Source: Lachnospiraceae bacterium (lineage in GTDB: Bacteria > Bacillota > Clostridia > Lachnospirales > Lachnospiraceae). Taken from it: a stretch of 10,572 bases of DNA. The notes beneath the pieces were generated by a model. The model was not told where the DNA came from. It ran no database searches and saw nothing but the letters and a program-made list of their open reading frames with translations. Positions 1-7,433 of the stretch are shown in pieces. Position 1 is the stretch's first letter; every line of letters begins with the position of its first letter. The DNA lies in NCBI GenBank assembly GCA_021205045.1, contig JAJPYH010000217.1, positions 1 to 10,572 on the forward strand, in the 5' to 3' direction. The translations under genes were made by a program, and so were the position numbers.

Positions 1-1
1 T

Positions 2-54
2 TTGGGACATTTTCTCTTGTGGTATATAAGGACATTATCATAAATGGCTTATAA
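2..54 (+). repeat. Left copy of 53-bp terminal inverted repeat
   Basis: This segment is the exact reverse complement of 10520-10572 over 53 bases; identity stops at base 55 (G here, A in the other copy). The repeat is AT-rich and built of two imperfect tandem 25-bp units, 6-30 and 31-55, which match at 17 of 25 positions. Each unit starts GACATT and ends TATAAG, with a shared TGG in the middle. It may be the end of an insertion sequence or another dispersed repeat that continues beyond the window. Two copies of one repeat at both ends also fit a contig that stops where an assembler met a repeat. No transposase is visible, so its nature is not settled. Confidence 0.85.
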
Positions 55-81
55 GTTCATAGATTTTTCAGAAATTAAATG

Positions 82-110
82 TTGACAATGTGGAATACAA
101 GTGCTATCTT
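82..110 (+). promoter_or_regulatory. Sigma-A promoter of the hrcA operon
   Basis: A perfect -35 box TTGACA (82-87) is followed by a 17-bp spacer and TATCTT (105-110). A TG at 102-103 makes it an extended -10. Transcription should start near 117, which places the CIRCE operator in the first transcribed bases, the normal arrangement for HrcA repression. An AT-rich stretch with a T5 run lies upstream (63-80) and could act as an UP element. The repeat at 2-54 ends 27 bp before the -35 box. Confidence 0.85.
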
Positions 111-122
111 AGTTCCAGAAAG

Positions 123-149
123 TTAGCACTCAGACAACTTGAGTGCTAA
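123..149. promoter_or_regulatory. CIRCE operator (HrcA binding site)
   Basis: TTAGCACTC (123-131), a 9-base spacer and GAGTGCTAA (141-149) match the CIRCE consensus perfectly in both half-sites and in spacing. It lies between the predicted transcription start and the hrcA Shine-Dalgarno. HrcA should bind here and repress hrcA-grpE-dnaK-dnaJ, with relief on heat stress. It is the only CIRCE seen in the window. Confidence 0.97.
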
Positions 150-170
150 TAACTTAAAGGAGGCGGCGTT

Positions 171-1193
171 GTGGAATTAGACGAAAGAAAAAAGAAAATT
201 TTGCACGCCATCATCCGCAACTATCTGGAGACGGGCGAGCCGGTAGGAAGCCGCACGATTTCCAAAGATACCGATCTCAAGCTCAGCAGTGCCACCATTC
301 GCAATGAAATGGCGGATCTGGAGGAGATGGGGCTGATTGTCCAGCCGCATACCTCTTCCGGGAGGATCCCTTCCGACAAGGGATATCGGCTGTATGTGGA
401 TACCATGCTGGAGGACAAGACCAAAGAGATTGATGAGATGAAGGAGCTTCTCCTGGACAAGGAGAAAAAGACTGATGAGCTCTTAAAGCAGGTGGCAAAG
501 CTTCTGGCGGTCAACACCAATTACACAACCGTGATCTCCGCCCCTTCCACTCACCGCAATAAGCTGAAGTTCATTCAGCTCTCCCGGGTGGATGACCACC
601 AGATCCTGGCGGTGATTGTGGCTGAGGGCAATGTGATCCGCAACAGCGTGTTCGGCGTTGACGAATATCTGAATGATGAAACGCTGCTGAAGCTGAATAT
701 GCTGCTGAATACCAACTTAAGCGGTATGTCCATGGAGGAGATCAATCTGGGAGTAATCACGGCGCTGAAGCAGAATGCGGGTATTCACAGCGACCTGATC
801 GCCGGAGTGTTGGATGAAGTGGCGATGGCCATCAAGGCGGATGAGGATCTGGAAATTTATACCTCCGGAGCCAATAATATTTTCAAATATCCGGAGCTGG
901 CCGACCATCAGAACGCCAGCCGTCTGATCACCACATTGGAGGAGAAGCATCAGCTCAACGACATTGTGGAGCAGACTCTGGAGGAGAGTTCTGAGACGGG
1001 CATTCAGGTCTATATCGGCGAGGAAGCGCCGGTGCCCATGAAGGATTGCAGCGTAGTCACGGCAACCTATGAATTGGGAGAAGGAATGCGGGGCACCATA
1101 GGAATCATCGGACCCAAGCGCATGGATTATGAGAAGGTGGTAGGAACGCTGAAGACGATAAAGCATCAACTGGAAGAACTGTATAAGGATTAA
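171..1193 (+). CDS. hrcA: Heat-inducible transcription repressor HrcA
   Basis: This 340-aa protein has the usual HrcA length and order. The N-terminal winged helix-turn-helix covers about residues 1-75, with the recognition region SSATIRNEMADLEEMG (39-54) and the family motif TSSGRIPSDKGYR (61-73). The GAF-like and inserted dimerisation domains follow. It binds the CIRCE operator 22 bp upstream, so it represses itself and the chaperone genes; in the family, its active folding depends on GroE. The start is GTG at 171, preceded by a strong AAAGGAGG (156-163) with 7-base spacing; no better start is visible. It is the first gene of the operon, 83 bp before grpE. Nothing looks truncated or unusual. 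Confidence 0.97.
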   Translation: MELDERKKKILHAIIRNYLETGEPVGSRTISKDTDLKLSSATIRNEMADLEEMGLIVQPHTSSGRIPSDKGYRLYVDTMLEDKTKEIDEMKELLLDKEKKTDELLKQVAKLLAVNTNYTTVISAPSTHRNKLKFIQLSRVDDHQILAVIVAEGNVIRNSVFGVDEYLNDETLLKLNMLLNTNLSGMSMEEINLGVITALKQNAGIHSDLIAGVLDEVAMAIKADEDLEIYTSGANNIFKYPELADHQNASRLITTLEEKHQLNDIVEQTLEESSETGIQVYIGEEAPVPMKDCSVVTATYELGEGMRGTIGIIGPKRMDYEKVVGTLKTIKHQLEELYKD

Positions 1194-1276
1194 AAAGCTT
1201 TCGCGTCACATGAGGCTGCATCCCATTTTCGGATTGGTTGTTTTGTGACTCGCAAATGACTGTTCAGGAGTGAAAT

Positions 1277-1999
1277 ATGGCAGAGACAGAAAAGGATTTA
1301 GACCAGGATATTGTTGATAATCAGGCGGAGGCTGTGTCAGGGCATGCCGGGGAAAAGAACGGCGCTGCGCAGGATGCGGCAAATCCGCAGCCGGAAGATA
1401 CCGCTGAGGCGTCGGAGTCTGGTGCGGATGACTCACAGGAAGCCGGTGAGGAGGCTGAGGCAAAGGAGTCGGGGAATGAGACCTCCGGTGACGGGGCAGC
1501 CTCAGGAAGCGCCAAAGAGAAAGAGTCCTTTTTCAGCAAAAAGGATAAGAATAAGGAGAAGGACAAAGATAAGGAAAGGATCGCGGAGTTAGAGGACCGG
1601 GTCATGCGCCAGATGGCGGAGTTTGAGAATTTCCGCAGACGCACGGAAAAGGAAAAGCAGCAGATGTTTGAGACCGGAGCCCGCAGCGTGATTGAGAAGA
1701 TCCTTCCGGTGGTTGATAATTTCGAAAGAGGATTATCCAGCATTCCCGAGGCGGAGCGGCAGGGAGCCGTCGCGGAAGGGATGAATATGATATACAAACA
1801 GCTTTTGACCGAACTGGATAATATCGGTGTGAAGGCGATTGAAGCCGTGGGAGAGGAATTTGACCCGGCGAAGCACAATGCGGTGATGCAGGTCGCAAGT
1901 GAGGAGTATGAGTCCGGCATTGTCGCTCAGGAGCTGCAGAAGGGCTACACCTACAGAGATACCGTAATACGGCACAGTATGGTGGCGGTCGTCGAGTAG
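1277..1999 (+). CDS. grpE: Nucleotide exchange factor GrpE
   Basis: GrpE releases ADP from DnaK and resets its substrate cycle. The protein is 240 aa, longer than the roughly 190-200 aa of E. coli and B. subtilis GrpE. The extra length is N-terminal: residues 1-80 are low-complexity and acidic (Glu, Asp, Ala, Gly, Ser), and 84-100 are a Lys/Asp/Glu-rich stretch. The conserved region follows, with coiled coil from about 101, the family motif EFENFRRRTEKEK (115-127) and the C-terminal beta domain ending GYTYRDTVIRHSMVAVVE. Start ATG 1277 has AGGAG (1266-1270) 6 bases ahead. It lies between hrcA and dnaK, as expected for a class I heat-shock operon. The disordered tail is likely variable between species. 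Confidence 0.96.
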   Translation: MAETEKDLDQDIVDNQAEAVSGHAGEKNGAAQDAANPQPEDTAEASESGADDSQEAGEEAEAKESGNETSGDGAASGSAKEKESFFSKKDKNKEKDKDKERIAELEDRVMRQMAEFENFRRRTEKEKQQMFETGARSVIEKILPVVDNFERGLSSIPEAERQGAVAEGMNMIYKQLLTELDNIGVKAIEAVGEEFDPAKHNAVMQVASEEYESGIVAQELQKGYTYRDTVIRHSMVAVVE

Positions 2000-2062
2000 C
2001 GGCACACCGAGAAACGGAAACAGTTTAGTGTTAATGAATGTTTTAATATGGAGGAGATTACC

Positions 2063-3961
2063 ATGGCAAAGATTATAGGAATTGACTTAGGAACAACCAA
2101 CAGCTGCGTAGCTGTGATGGAGGGCGGACAGCCCACAGTAATTGCAAACACAGAAGGTTCCAGGACCACACCTTCCGTAGTGGCTTTCACCAAGACAGGG
2201 GAGCGCCTGGTGGGCGAGCCGGCCAAGCGCCAGGCCGTGACCAATGCGGAGAAGACCATTTCTTCTATTAAGAGAGATATGGGTACCGACAGGGGCCGTG
2301 TCATCGACGGCAAGAAGTATTCTCCGCAGCAGATTTCCGCAATGATCCTGCAGAAGCTGAAGGCGGACGCGGAGAACTATCTGGGTGAGAAGGTAACCGA
2401 GGCGGTGATCACCGTTCCCGCGTATTTCAATGATGCACAGCGTCAGGCCACCAAGGACGCAGGTAAGATCGCGGGCCTGGATGTGAAGAGAATTATCAAT
2501 GAGCCCACGGCCGCAGCTCTGGCATACGGTCTGGACAATGAAAAAGAACAGAAGATCATGGTCTATGACCTGGGCGGCGGTACCTTTGATGTGTCCATCA
2601 TCGAGATCGGCGACGGCGTCATCGAAGTGCTGGCCACCAACGGCGACACCCATCTGGGCGGCGACGACTTCGACCAGAGACTGATTGACTGGATGGTATT
2701 CGAGTTCAAGAAGACCAATGGCGTAGATCTTTCCAAGGATAAGATGGCTTTGCAGAGATTGAAGGAAGCGGCGGAGAAGGCCAAGAAGGAGCTTTCCAGC
2801 GCCACCACCACCAATATCAACCTGCCCTTCATCAGCATGAATTCCGACGGACCGCTTCACTTTGATGTGAACCTGACCCGTGCGAAATTTGATGAGCTGA
2901 CCAGTGATCTGGTGGAAAAGACCGCCATCCCGGTGAAGAACGCCATGAAGGACGCCGGTCTGACCAACGCGGATCTGGGTCAGGTACTGTTAGTGGGCGG
3001 TTCCACCCGTATTCCTGCTGTGCAGGATAAGGTGCGCCAGCTGACCGGCAAGGAGCCCAGCAAGTCTTTGAATCCTGATGAGTGCGTAGCTCTTGGCGCT
3101 TCTATTCAGGGCAGCAAGTTGGCCGGTGATGCAGGTGCGGGCGAAATCCTGCTGCTGGATGTGACTCCGCTGTCTCTGTCCATTGAGACCATGGGAGGCA
3201 TCGCTACCAGACTGATTGAGAGAAATACTACCATTCCTACCAGAAAGAGCCAGGTATTCTCCACCGCCGCGGACAATCAGACCGCCGTGGACATCAATGT
3301 GGTACAGGGCGAGCGTCAGTTTGCCAGAGACAATAAGTCTCTTGGCCAGTTCCGTCTGGACGGCATTCCGCCGGCAATGAGAGGCGTACCGCAGATCGAG
3401 GTGACTTTCGACATCGATGCCAACGGCATTGTAAATGTGTCCGCCAAGGATCTGGGCACCGGCAAGGAACAGCACATCACCATTACCGCAGGCTCCAATA
3501 TGTCTGACGCAGAGATCGACAAAGCTGTGAAGGAAGCAGCCGAGTATGAGGCGCAGGACAGGAAGCGCAAGGAAGCCATTGACACCAGAAATGACGCTGA
3601 CTCCTTCGTGTTCCAGACCGAGAAGGCTTTAAATGAGGTGGGCGACAAGATTTCCGCGGATGAGAAGTCCAAGGTGGAGGCTGATATTGCCGAGGTGAAG
3701 GCTATTCTTGACAGAACAGCCAACCAGGAAATGTCCGACGGCGACATTGAGGATCTGAAGGCTGCCAAAGAGAAGCTGATGAATGACGCTCAGGGCGTGT
3801 TCACCAAGATGTACGAGAACATGCAGGGCGCGCAGGGAGCAGCCGGTCCGGATATGGGCGCAGGCGCAGGCCCGGATATGGGCAGCGCGGGCCAGTACAG
3901 CGGCAGCAGCGACAGCAATCCGGATGATGATATTATTGACGGCGATTACAGAGAGGTGTAA
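2063..3961 (+). CDS. dnaK: Chaperone protein DnaK (Hsp70)
   Basis: This is a 632-aa ATP-dependent chaperone. The nucleotide-binding domain shows IDLGTTNS (7-14), the phosphate-loop motif DLGGGTFD (169-176) and VGGSTRIP (311-318). A beta-sandwich substrate domain and helical lid follow. The C-terminus has a Gly/Ala/Met linker with GPDMG twice, then the acidic tail DDDIIDGDYREV. The insertion found in proteobacterial DnaK between the TISSIKR region and the PQQISA region is absent, a mark of Gram-positive DnaK. I chose ATG 2063 over an in-frame ATG at 2048 because GGAGGAG (2050-2056) lies 6 bases before 2063 and the family starts M-x-K-I-I-G-I-D. It is regulated with hrcA by CIRCE. A 261-bp gap separates it from dnaJ. 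Confidence 0.98.
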   Translation: MAKIIGIDLGTTNSCVAVMEGGQPTVIANTEGSRTTPSVVAFTKTGERLVGEPAKRQAVTNAEKTISSIKRDMGTDRGRVIDGKKYSPQQISAMILQKLKADAENYLGEKVTEAVITVPAYFNDAQRQATKDAGKIAGLDVKRIINEPTAAALAYGLDNEKEQKIMVYDLGGGTFDVSIIEIGDGVIEVLATNGDTHLGGDDFDQRLIDWMVFEFKKTNGVDLSKDKMALQRLKEAAEKAKKELSSATTTNINLPFISMNSDGPLHFDVNLTRAKFDELTSDLVEKTAIPVKNAMKDAGLTNADLGQVLLVGGSTRIPAVQDKVRQLTGKEPSKSLNPDECVALGASIQGSKLAGDAGAGEILLLDVTPLSLSIETMGGIATRLIERNTTIPTRKSQVFSTAADNQTAVDINVVQGERQFARDNKSLGQFRLDGIPPAMRGVPQIEVTFDIDANGIVNVSAKDLGTGKEQHITITAGSNMSDAEIDKAVKEAAEYEAQDRKRKEAIDTRNDADSFVFQTEKALNEVGDKISADEKSKVEADIAEVKAILDRTANQEMSDGDIEDLKAAKEKLMNDAQGVFTKMYENMQGAQGAAGPDMGAGAGPDMGSAGQYSGSSDSNPDDDIIDGDYREV

Positions 3962-4050
3962 TATAACATGTTGGCAGGAACCGGGCTTCGCTGGCCGGAT
4001 GGTCTGTGATCACCGGCTCCTGAAGACATCTGAGCAGAATCTTTCAGAAG

Positions 4051-4056
4051 TATAAT
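4051..4056 (+). promoter_or_regulatory. Possible -10 box of an internal dnaJ promoter
   Basis: A perfect TATAAT sits in the dnaK-dnaJ gap, 167 bp before dnaJ. There is no good -35 box at 16-18 bp: the best is a poor match around 4028-4034. There is also no TG extension, so this is weak evidence. If used, the transcript would begin near 4063 and carry all the hairpins of the gap as the dnaJ leader. Confidence 0.25.
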
Positions 4057-4074
4057 GACATAAGCAGCAGGGGA

Positions 4075-4109
4075 ACAGCTTATCCCTCCGGATCAGAGGG
4101 GTAGGCTGT
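4075..4109 (+). other. Strong RNA hairpin in the dnaK-dnaJ gap
   Basis: Arms 4075-4088 and 4096-4109 pair over 14 bp (twelve Watson-Crick and two G-U pairs) around a 7-base loop. No U-run follows (CTCGTGCG comes next), so it is not a standard terminator. A role as an mRNA processing or stabilising element between dnaK and dnaJ is the likeliest reading; such processing is known in other dnaK operons, but here it is inference. Confidence 0.6.
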
Positions 4110-4130
4110 CTCGTGCGTACACGGACGATG

Positions 4131-4202
4131 ATGTATATGACCTGCCGGGCAGAAGGCTGTCAAACGGGTCATGTATGTGTGCGTTCGGCGCTTTACGCAC
4201 GC
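4131..4202 (+). other. Further inverted repeats upstream of dnaJ
   Basis: Two more potential hairpins follow. Arms 4131-4142 and 4167-4178 can pair over 12 bp with three G-U pairs. GTGCGT (4179-4184) pairs with ACGCAC (4195-4200) around a 10-base loop, and can extend by one G-U and one G-C pair, which competes with the first stem at 4177-4178. The second hairpin ends 9 bases before the dnaJ Shine-Dalgarno (4212-4216). With 4075-4109, the whole gap looks like structured leader RNA. I see no credible gene in the gap. Confidence 0.45.
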
Positions 4203-4222
4203 TGTATTGATGGAGATAATAT

Positions 4223-5404
4223 ATGGCAGAACAAAAACGAGATTATTATGAAGTGCTTGGTGTGGATAAAAGCGCGGACGAGGCGACTCTGAAAAAGGCC
4301 TATCGTACCCTTGCCAAGAAATATCATCCGGATATGCATCCCGGAGACAAGGAGGCAGAGGCCAAATTCAAAGAGGCCAGTGAGGCTTACGCAGTGCTTT
4401 CCGATCCGGAGAAAAGGCGCCAGTATGATCAATTTGGCCATGCGGCTTTTGACGGCACTGGAGGAGAAGGCGGCTTTGGCGGCTTTGACTTCAGCAATAT
4501 GGATTTTTCTGACATATTTGGCAGTGATTTCTTTGGCTTTGGGGATATTTTCGGCGGCGGCAGATCCAGAAGCTCCAGAGGCAGTGCGCCTCAGCAGGGA
4601 GCCAATCTGCGCACCAGCGTGAGGATTACTTTTGAAGAGGCCGTCTTTGGCTGTACCAAGACCATTGAAATGAATGTAAAGGAAGAATGCAAGAAGTGCC
4701 ATGGTACGGGAGCAAGGCCAGGCACCAGCCCGGAAACCTGCCCCAAGTGCGGCGGCAAGGGTCAGGTGGTGTTTACGCAGCAGTCCATGTTCGGCACGGT
4801 CAGAAATGCGCAGGCCTGTCCGGACTGCCGGGGCACGGGTAAGATTATCCGCGAAAAGTGCCCGGACTGCGGCGGCAGCGGTTATGTATCCATTCGCAAG
4901 AAGTTTGACGTGGATATTCCGGCGGGTGTGGACAACGGGCAGTTCAGGCGTCTGACGGGTCAGGGAGAGCCGGGCGTCAACGGCGGACCCAGGGGCGACA
5001 TTCTGGTAGAGTTTGTGGTGGGACGTCACCCGGTGTTCCAGAGACAGGATATGAATATTTTCTCGACGGTGCCCATTTCTTTTGCAGTGGCTGCACTGGG
5101 CGGTGAGATCATGATTGATACGGTGGACGGCAAGGTGATCTATGAGGTCAAGCCGGGCACCCAGACGGATACCAAGATCCGTCTGCGGGGGAAGGGAGTT
5201 CCCTCTGTGAGAAATAAAGACACCAGGGGCGATCATTATGTGACGCTGGTGGTACAGACTCCTGATAAGCTTTCTCATGAAGCAAAGGAATTGCTGCGAA
5301 AGTTTGATGAGATGACAGGGGATTCTCTGAACGCGGCTTCCCGCAGTGAAGGAAATGAGGATGCGTCCAGGGATAAAAAAGGGAAGTTCTGGAAAAAGCT
5401 TTAA
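4223..5404 (+). CDS. dnaJ: Chaperone protein DnaJ (Hsp40, type I)
   Basis: DnaJ delivers unfolded clients to DnaK and stimulates its ATPase. This 393-aa protein has the full type I layout. The J domain carries HPD at 35-37. A Gly/Phe-rich region (about 72-115) has two DIF motifs, at 97-99 and 108-110. Four zinc-binding CxxCxGxG repeats follow at 156-163, 173-180, 199-206 and 213-220, and then the two C-terminal substrate-binding domains. The tail from about 365 is polar and lysine-rich. Start ATG 4223 has GGAGA (4212-4216) 6 bases ahead. The 261-bp structured gap after dnaK suggests its expression is tuned separately from DnaK. A terminator follows 21 bp after the stop. Confidence 0.98.
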   Translation: MAEQKRDYYEVLGVDKSADEATLKKAYRTLAKKYHPDMHPGDKEAEAKFKEASEAYAVLSDPEKRRQYDQFGHAAFDGTGGEGGFGGFDFSNMDFSDIFGSDFFGFGDIFGGGRSRSSRGSAPQQGANLRTSVRITFEEAVFGCTKTIEMNVKEECKKCHGTGARPGTSPETCPKCGGKGQVVFTQQSMFGTVRNAQACPDCRGTGKIIREKCPDCGGSGYVSIRKKFDVDIPAGVDNGQFRRLTGQGEPGVNGGPRGDILVEFVVGRHPVFQRQDMNIFSTVPISFAVAALGGEIMIDTVDGKVIYEVKPGTQTDTKIRLRGKGVPSVRNKDTRGDHYVTLVVQTPDKLSHEAKELLRKFDEMTGDSLNAASRSEGNEDASRDKKGKFWKKL

Positions 5405-5428
5405 GATATGATAACTTTGAGATATAAA
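5401..5428 (+). promoter_or_regulatory. Possible prmA promoter overlapping the dnaJ terminator
   Basis: TTAAGA (5401-5406) and TATAAA (5423-5428) are separated by 16 bp; they match sigma-A consensus at 4 of 6 and 5 of 6 positions. The start would be near 5435, inside the left arm of the terminator stem, so such a transcript could not form the terminator and would carry the prmA Shine-Dalgarno. This is attractive on position, but the boxes are only moderate in an AT-rich stretch. Confidence 0.3.
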
Positions 5429-5456
5429 AAAGGCAGCTTTGAGGGCTGCCTTTTTT
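5426..5456 (+). terminator. Intrinsic terminator after dnaJ
   Basis: GGCAGC (5432-5437) pairs with GCTGCC (5445-5450) around a 7-base loop. The stem is extended by A6 (5426-5431) against T6 (5451-5456), which is also the U-run. The A-tract makes it plausible in both directions, though only + strand genes lie on each side. It should end the heat-shock transcript. The prmA Shine-Dalgarno starts only one base after the T-run. Confidence 0.88.
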
Positions 5457-5472
5457 CGGGGAGAAAACGAAA

Positions 5473-6459
5473 ATGAAATGGATGAAATTTAAGATAAAGA
5501 CCACAACTCAGGCGGAGGATGTGCTCATTTCGGCGCTCTGCGACCTGGGCTTTGAGGGCGCTCAGATTGAGGATAAGGTGCCGCTGACGGCTCTGGAGAA
5601 GGAGCAGATGTTTGTGGACATTCTGCCGGAGGGGCCGGAGGATGACGGAGTGGCGTATCTTTCCTTTTTTGTGGAGGAGAATGAGAACGGCAGTCCGGTG
5701 TTTGGCGGGGAGGAGACCTCAGAGGAGGCCCTGCTTTCCATGGTAAGGGAGGAGCTGGAAAGCTGGCGGGATTTTCTGGATATTGGCGAGGGAAGCGTGA
5801 CAGTGGACGAGACTGAGGACGTGGACTGGATCAATAACTGGAAGCAGTATTTTCATCAGTTTTATATCGATGATGTGCTGGTGATTCCTTCCTGGGAGGA
5901 GGTGCCGCCTCAGAGCGGCGACGGCCTGGTGCTGCACATTGACCCGGGCACGGCCTTTGGCACAGGGATGCATGAGACTACCCAGCTGTGTATCCGCCAG
6001 CTTCGCAAATATATTACGCCGGAAACGGAGCTTCTGGATGTGGGGACGGGAAGCGGTATTCTGTCCATTTTGTCCCTGATGTTCGGGGCAAAGCATGCCG
6101 TGGGCACGGACCTGGATCCCTGTGCGGTGGACGCTGTGGCGCAGAACTGTCGGGACAATCAGATCGCCCCGGAGCAGTTTGAGATGTTCATCGGCAACAT
6201 CATTACGGAGAAGGAAGTGCAGGATCGTGTGGGGTATGACCGCTATGATATCGTGGTGGCCAATATTCTGGCGGATGTGCTGGTGCCGCTGACGCCGGTG
6301 ATTGTCCGGCAGCTGAAAAAGGGCGGCTATTATATTACATCCGGGATTATTGATGATAAGGAGCAGACGGTGGTGGATGCGGTGAAGGCCGCCGGACTGA
6401 CGGTGGTGGAAGTGACTTACCAGGGAGAGTGGGTCAGCGTGACGGCGAGGAAGGATTGA
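5473..6459 (+). CDS. prmA: Ribosomal protein L11 methyltransferase PrmA
   Basis: PrmA is a cytoplasmic SAM-dependent enzyme that methylates ribosomal protein L11. This 328-aa protein is near the usual length. The N-terminal L11-recognition domain covers about 1-130. The catalytic domain carries the family motif GTAFGTGMHETT (159-170), the SAM-binding motif DVGTGSG (189-195) and the motif-IV stretch NILAD starting at Asn264. Start ATG 5473 has GGGGAG (5458-5463) 9 bases ahead; an in-frame ATG at 5482 is less well placed. The order dnaJ-prmA-rsmE is common in Clostridia. Because a terminator sits against its ribosome site, prmA needs either read-through from the heat-shock operon or the overlapping promoter at 5401-5428. 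Confidence 0.95.
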   Translation: MKWMKFKIKTTTQAEDVLISALCDLGFEGAQIEDKVPLTALEKEQMFVDILPEGPEDDGVAYLSFFVEENENGSPVFGGEETSEEALLSMVREELESWRDFLDIGEGSVTVDETEDVDWINNWKQYFHQFYIDDVLVIPSWEEVPPQSGDGLVLHIDPGTAFGTGMHETTQLCIRQLRKYITPETELLDVGTGSGILSILSLMFGAKHAVGTDLDPCAVDAVAQNCRDNQIAPEQFEMFIGNIITEKEVQDRVGYDRYDIVVANILADVLVPLTPVIVRQLKKGGYYITSGIIDDKEQTVVDAVKAAGLTVVEVTYQGEWVSVTARKD

Positions 6460-6466
6460 CATAAAA

Positions 6467-6532
6467 GGCACAGTTTTGCAAAGAGCCGGAAAGCTGTGTC
6501 AGTTTTACGCCGGAGTAAATCAGTATTCCGGC
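6467..6532 (+). other. Alternative hairpins between prmA and rsmE
   Basis: Arms 6467-6477 and 6490-6500 pair over 11 bp with two G-U pairs and are followed by AGTTTTA, at best a weak terminator tail. GCCGGA (6509-6514) pairs with TCCGGC (6527-6532) just before the rsmE start. A second GCCGGA (6485-6490), in the loop of the first hairpin, could pair with the same TCCGGC. The two pairings exclude each other. Attenuator-like function is only a possibility. Confidence 0.35.
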
Positions 6533-6551
6533 AGGATGGAGCGGGAAGGAA

Positions 6552-7295
6552 ATGTATCAGTTTTTTATAGAAAGCGCGCAGATTTCGGATGGGCATGTGA
6601 CCATCACAGGCAGCGATTATAATCACATGAAAAACGTGCTCCGCCTGGAGCCGGGAGAGAAATTCTATGCAGCTCTGGAGGCAGACAGGCCCCGGAAATA
6701 TATCTGCACGGTGGAAAACTATCTGGACCAGGCCGCAGATTGCAGGATGATTTCAGAGGAGACGGAGAGTCATGAGCTTCCCTGCACCATTACCCTTTAC
6801 CAGGGGCTTCCCAAGGCGGACAAGCTGGAGTGGATTATCCAGAAGGCGGTGGAACTGGGAGTAAGCCGGATTGTGCCGGTGACCATGGAGCGATCTGTGG
6901 TAAAGCTTGATGCCAGAAAGGCGGAAGCAAAGCTTGCCCGCTGGCAAAGTATCGCCCAGGCGGCGGCGAAGCAGAGCAAGCGGGACGTGATCCCCGAGGT
7001 GGGGAGTGTGCTTAAGTTTCAGGAGGCGCTTGCGCAGGCAGGTGAGGCGCAGGTGAAGCTTCTGCCCTATGAGAATGCCAGGGGGATGGAGGCTGCCAGG
7101 GAGCTTTTGCATGCCATAGAGCCGGGAGAGAGCATCGCGGTTTTCATCGGCCCGGAGGGAGGCTTTTCTTCAAAGGAGGTGGATGCGGCCCTTGCTGCGG
7201 GCGTCAAACCGATTACCCTGGGACGGAGAATTCTGCGCACGGAGACGGCGGCAGTGGCTGTGCTGGCGATGCTTTCGTATGAATTGGAGATGTGA
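6552..7295 (+). CDS. rsmE: 16S rRNA (uracil1498-N3)-methyltransferase RsmE
   Basis: RsmE methylates N3 of U1498 in 16S rRNA of the assembled 30S subunit. This 247-aa protein has the family length. The N-terminal PUA-like domain is about 1-70, with the typical opening MYQFF and GSDYNHMKNVLR (20-31). The SPOUT trefoil-knot domain carries the SAM-binding loops IGPEGGFS (199-206) and LGRRILRTETA (223-233). The start is supported by the conserved N-terminus. The likely ribosome site is GGAG at 6538-6541, 10 bases away, since GAAGGA (6545-6550) is too close to the ATG. It follows prmA by 92 bp, forming a ribosome-modification pair. Confidence 0.95.
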   Translation: MYQFFIESAQISDGHVTITGSDYNHMKNVLRLEPGEKFYAALEADRPRKYICTVENYLDQAADCRMISEETESHELPCTITLYQGLPKADKLEWIIQKAVELGVSRIVPVTMERSVVKLDARKAEAKLARWQSIAQAAAKQSKRDVIPEVGSVLKFQEALAQAGEAQVKLLPYENARGMEAARELLHAIEPGESIAVFIGPEGGFSSKEVDAALAAGVKPITLGRRILRTETAAVAVLAMLSYELEM

Positions 7296-7372
7296 ATACC
7301 TGTTTTAGTGCTGAAAACTGCGAATCAGCGCGGGGAAATGATAAATACAGCGAGAGTGAAGCGGCTGATACA

Positions 7373-7402
7373 TTCCCACACGAGCTGTTTAAAGCATATC
7401 AT
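7373..7402 (+). promoter_or_regulatory. Weak candidate promoter before the cysteine desulfurase
   Basis: TTCCCA (7373-7378) and TATCAT (7397-7402) lie 18 bp apart, with 4 of 6 and 5 of 6 consensus matches. The 138-bp rsmE-nifS gap also holds ATCAGC (7324-7329) facing GCTGAT (7364-7369), a 6-bp stem with a long loop. Nothing else in the gap is recognisable. Confidence 0.25.
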
Positions 7403-7433
7403 ATAGTATATTAACCCGGAGTGAGAAAAAGAC

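Noticed and set aside
2..54. Firm assignment of the repeat to the IS21 family
   Set aside because: Tandem subunits are suggestive, but no transposase is present and the junction bases do not show a consistent TG terminus in both copies.
1199..1257. Imperfect inverted repeat between hrcA and grpE (CGCGTCACA facing TGTGACTCGC)
   Set aside because: Short stem with mismatches, a long loop and no U-run; too weak to call a terminator or operator.
2048..2062. Earlier ATG for DnaK adding MEEIT
   Set aside because: The ribosome site GGAGGAG overlaps these codons and is well spaced for ATG 2063.
4193..5278. Long antisense reading frame opposite dnaJ, and similar ones opposite dnaK, grpE, prmA and thiI
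   Set aside because: They mirror strongly conserved + strand genes, have no ribosome sites or family motifs and follow from codon bias.
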